Origin: an uncultured Eubacteriales bacterium
GTDB lineage: Bacteria > Bacillota_A > Clostridia > Oscillospirales > Oscillospiraceae
Length of the DNA: 5,277 nucleotides
Direction: 5' to 3'
Assembly (NCBI GenBank): GCA_949739085.1
Contig: CATIYU010000025.1
Coordinates: 1 to 5,277 of the forward strand
Made by a program: the position numbers and the translations under genes. Below are positions 5,244 to 5,277 of this stretch, piece after piece. The stretch's first letter is position 1. Each line of letters opens with the position of its first letter. The notes under the pieces are model-generated. The model searched no databases. It had not been told where the DNA came from and was given only the letters and a program-made list of their open reading frames with translations.

Positions 5244-5277
5244 ATGGGCCGTTATTGCGCCAGACGTCTGTTGGAAA
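5244..5277 (+). CDS. ABC transporter permease, DppB-like, N-terminal fragment (runs off the right edge)
   Basis: Only 11 full codons are visible, giving MGRYCARRLLE. A short basic start with Tyr followed by Arg-Arg-Leu is how DppB/OppB-type inner permeases usually begin, just before their first membrane helix. The good ribosome binding site and the position directly after a family 5 binding protein fit the common order of binding protein, then two permeases, then ATPases. The call rests on context more than on the fragment; no membrane segment is inside the window. Confidence 0.7.
   Translation, partial: MGRYCARRLLE

Noticed and set aside
1..5277. CRISPR array, tRNA, rRNA, insertion sequence or prophage genes
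   Set aside because: No spaced repeat series, cloverleaf pattern, rRNA-like stretch, transposase or phage motif was seen on either strand.

Overview
The window looks like chromosomal DNA from a GC-rich member of the Clostridia, probably an Oscillospiraceae relative of the Flavonifractor/Lawsonibacter type. This is an inference from composition and gene style, not from a database match. The grounds are strong Gly/Ala-rich coding with C/G-ending codons, AGGAGG-type ribosome binding sites, a Gram-positive-style lipoprotein with a Gly/Asn/Ser tether, and a ddl-murF cell-wall pair.

Left half (1-2949, minus strand): three genes probably form one operon, transcribed right to left. The order is ddl (D-Ala-D-Ala ligase, 2949-1891), murF (UDP-MurNAc-tripeptide-D-Ala-D-Ala ligase, 1894-491) and the first 156 codons of an ABC-F type ATPase (470 to beyond position 1). 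Ddl makes the dipeptide that MurF joins to the UDP-MurNAc-tripeptide, so the first two genes encode consecutive steps of peptidoglycan precursor synthesis. They overlap by 4 bases, which suggests translational coupling. The ABC-F gene follows after 20 bases.

Middle (2950-3495): a 546-base divergent control region with no convincing gene. It holds a minus-strand promoter for ddl (-35 at 3021-3026, -10 at 2998-3003) and a plus-strand promoter with a perfect TATAAT (-35 at 3242-3247, -10 at 3265-3270). Between them lie a GC-rich block of nested inverted repeats, a small hairpin followed by seven Ts, and a perfect 7-3-7 palindrome flanked by a direct repeat. Downstream of the plus promoter is a leader of about 220 bases made largely of consecutive hairpins. 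One of these has 13-base perfect arms and a T-rich tail like an intrinsic terminator; another ends 12 bases before the Shine-Dalgarno sequence.

Right half (3496-5277, plus strand): a family 5 extracellular solute-binding lipoprotein (544 residues), then a 113-base gap with a strong 14-pair hairpin, then the first 11 codons of a DppB-like permease. This is the start of a peptide/nickel/opine-class ABC importer operon; the substrate cannot be read from the sequence.

I found no evidence for a wholly new system. The least explained part is the structured leader of the transporter operon and the palindrome upstream of its promoter.
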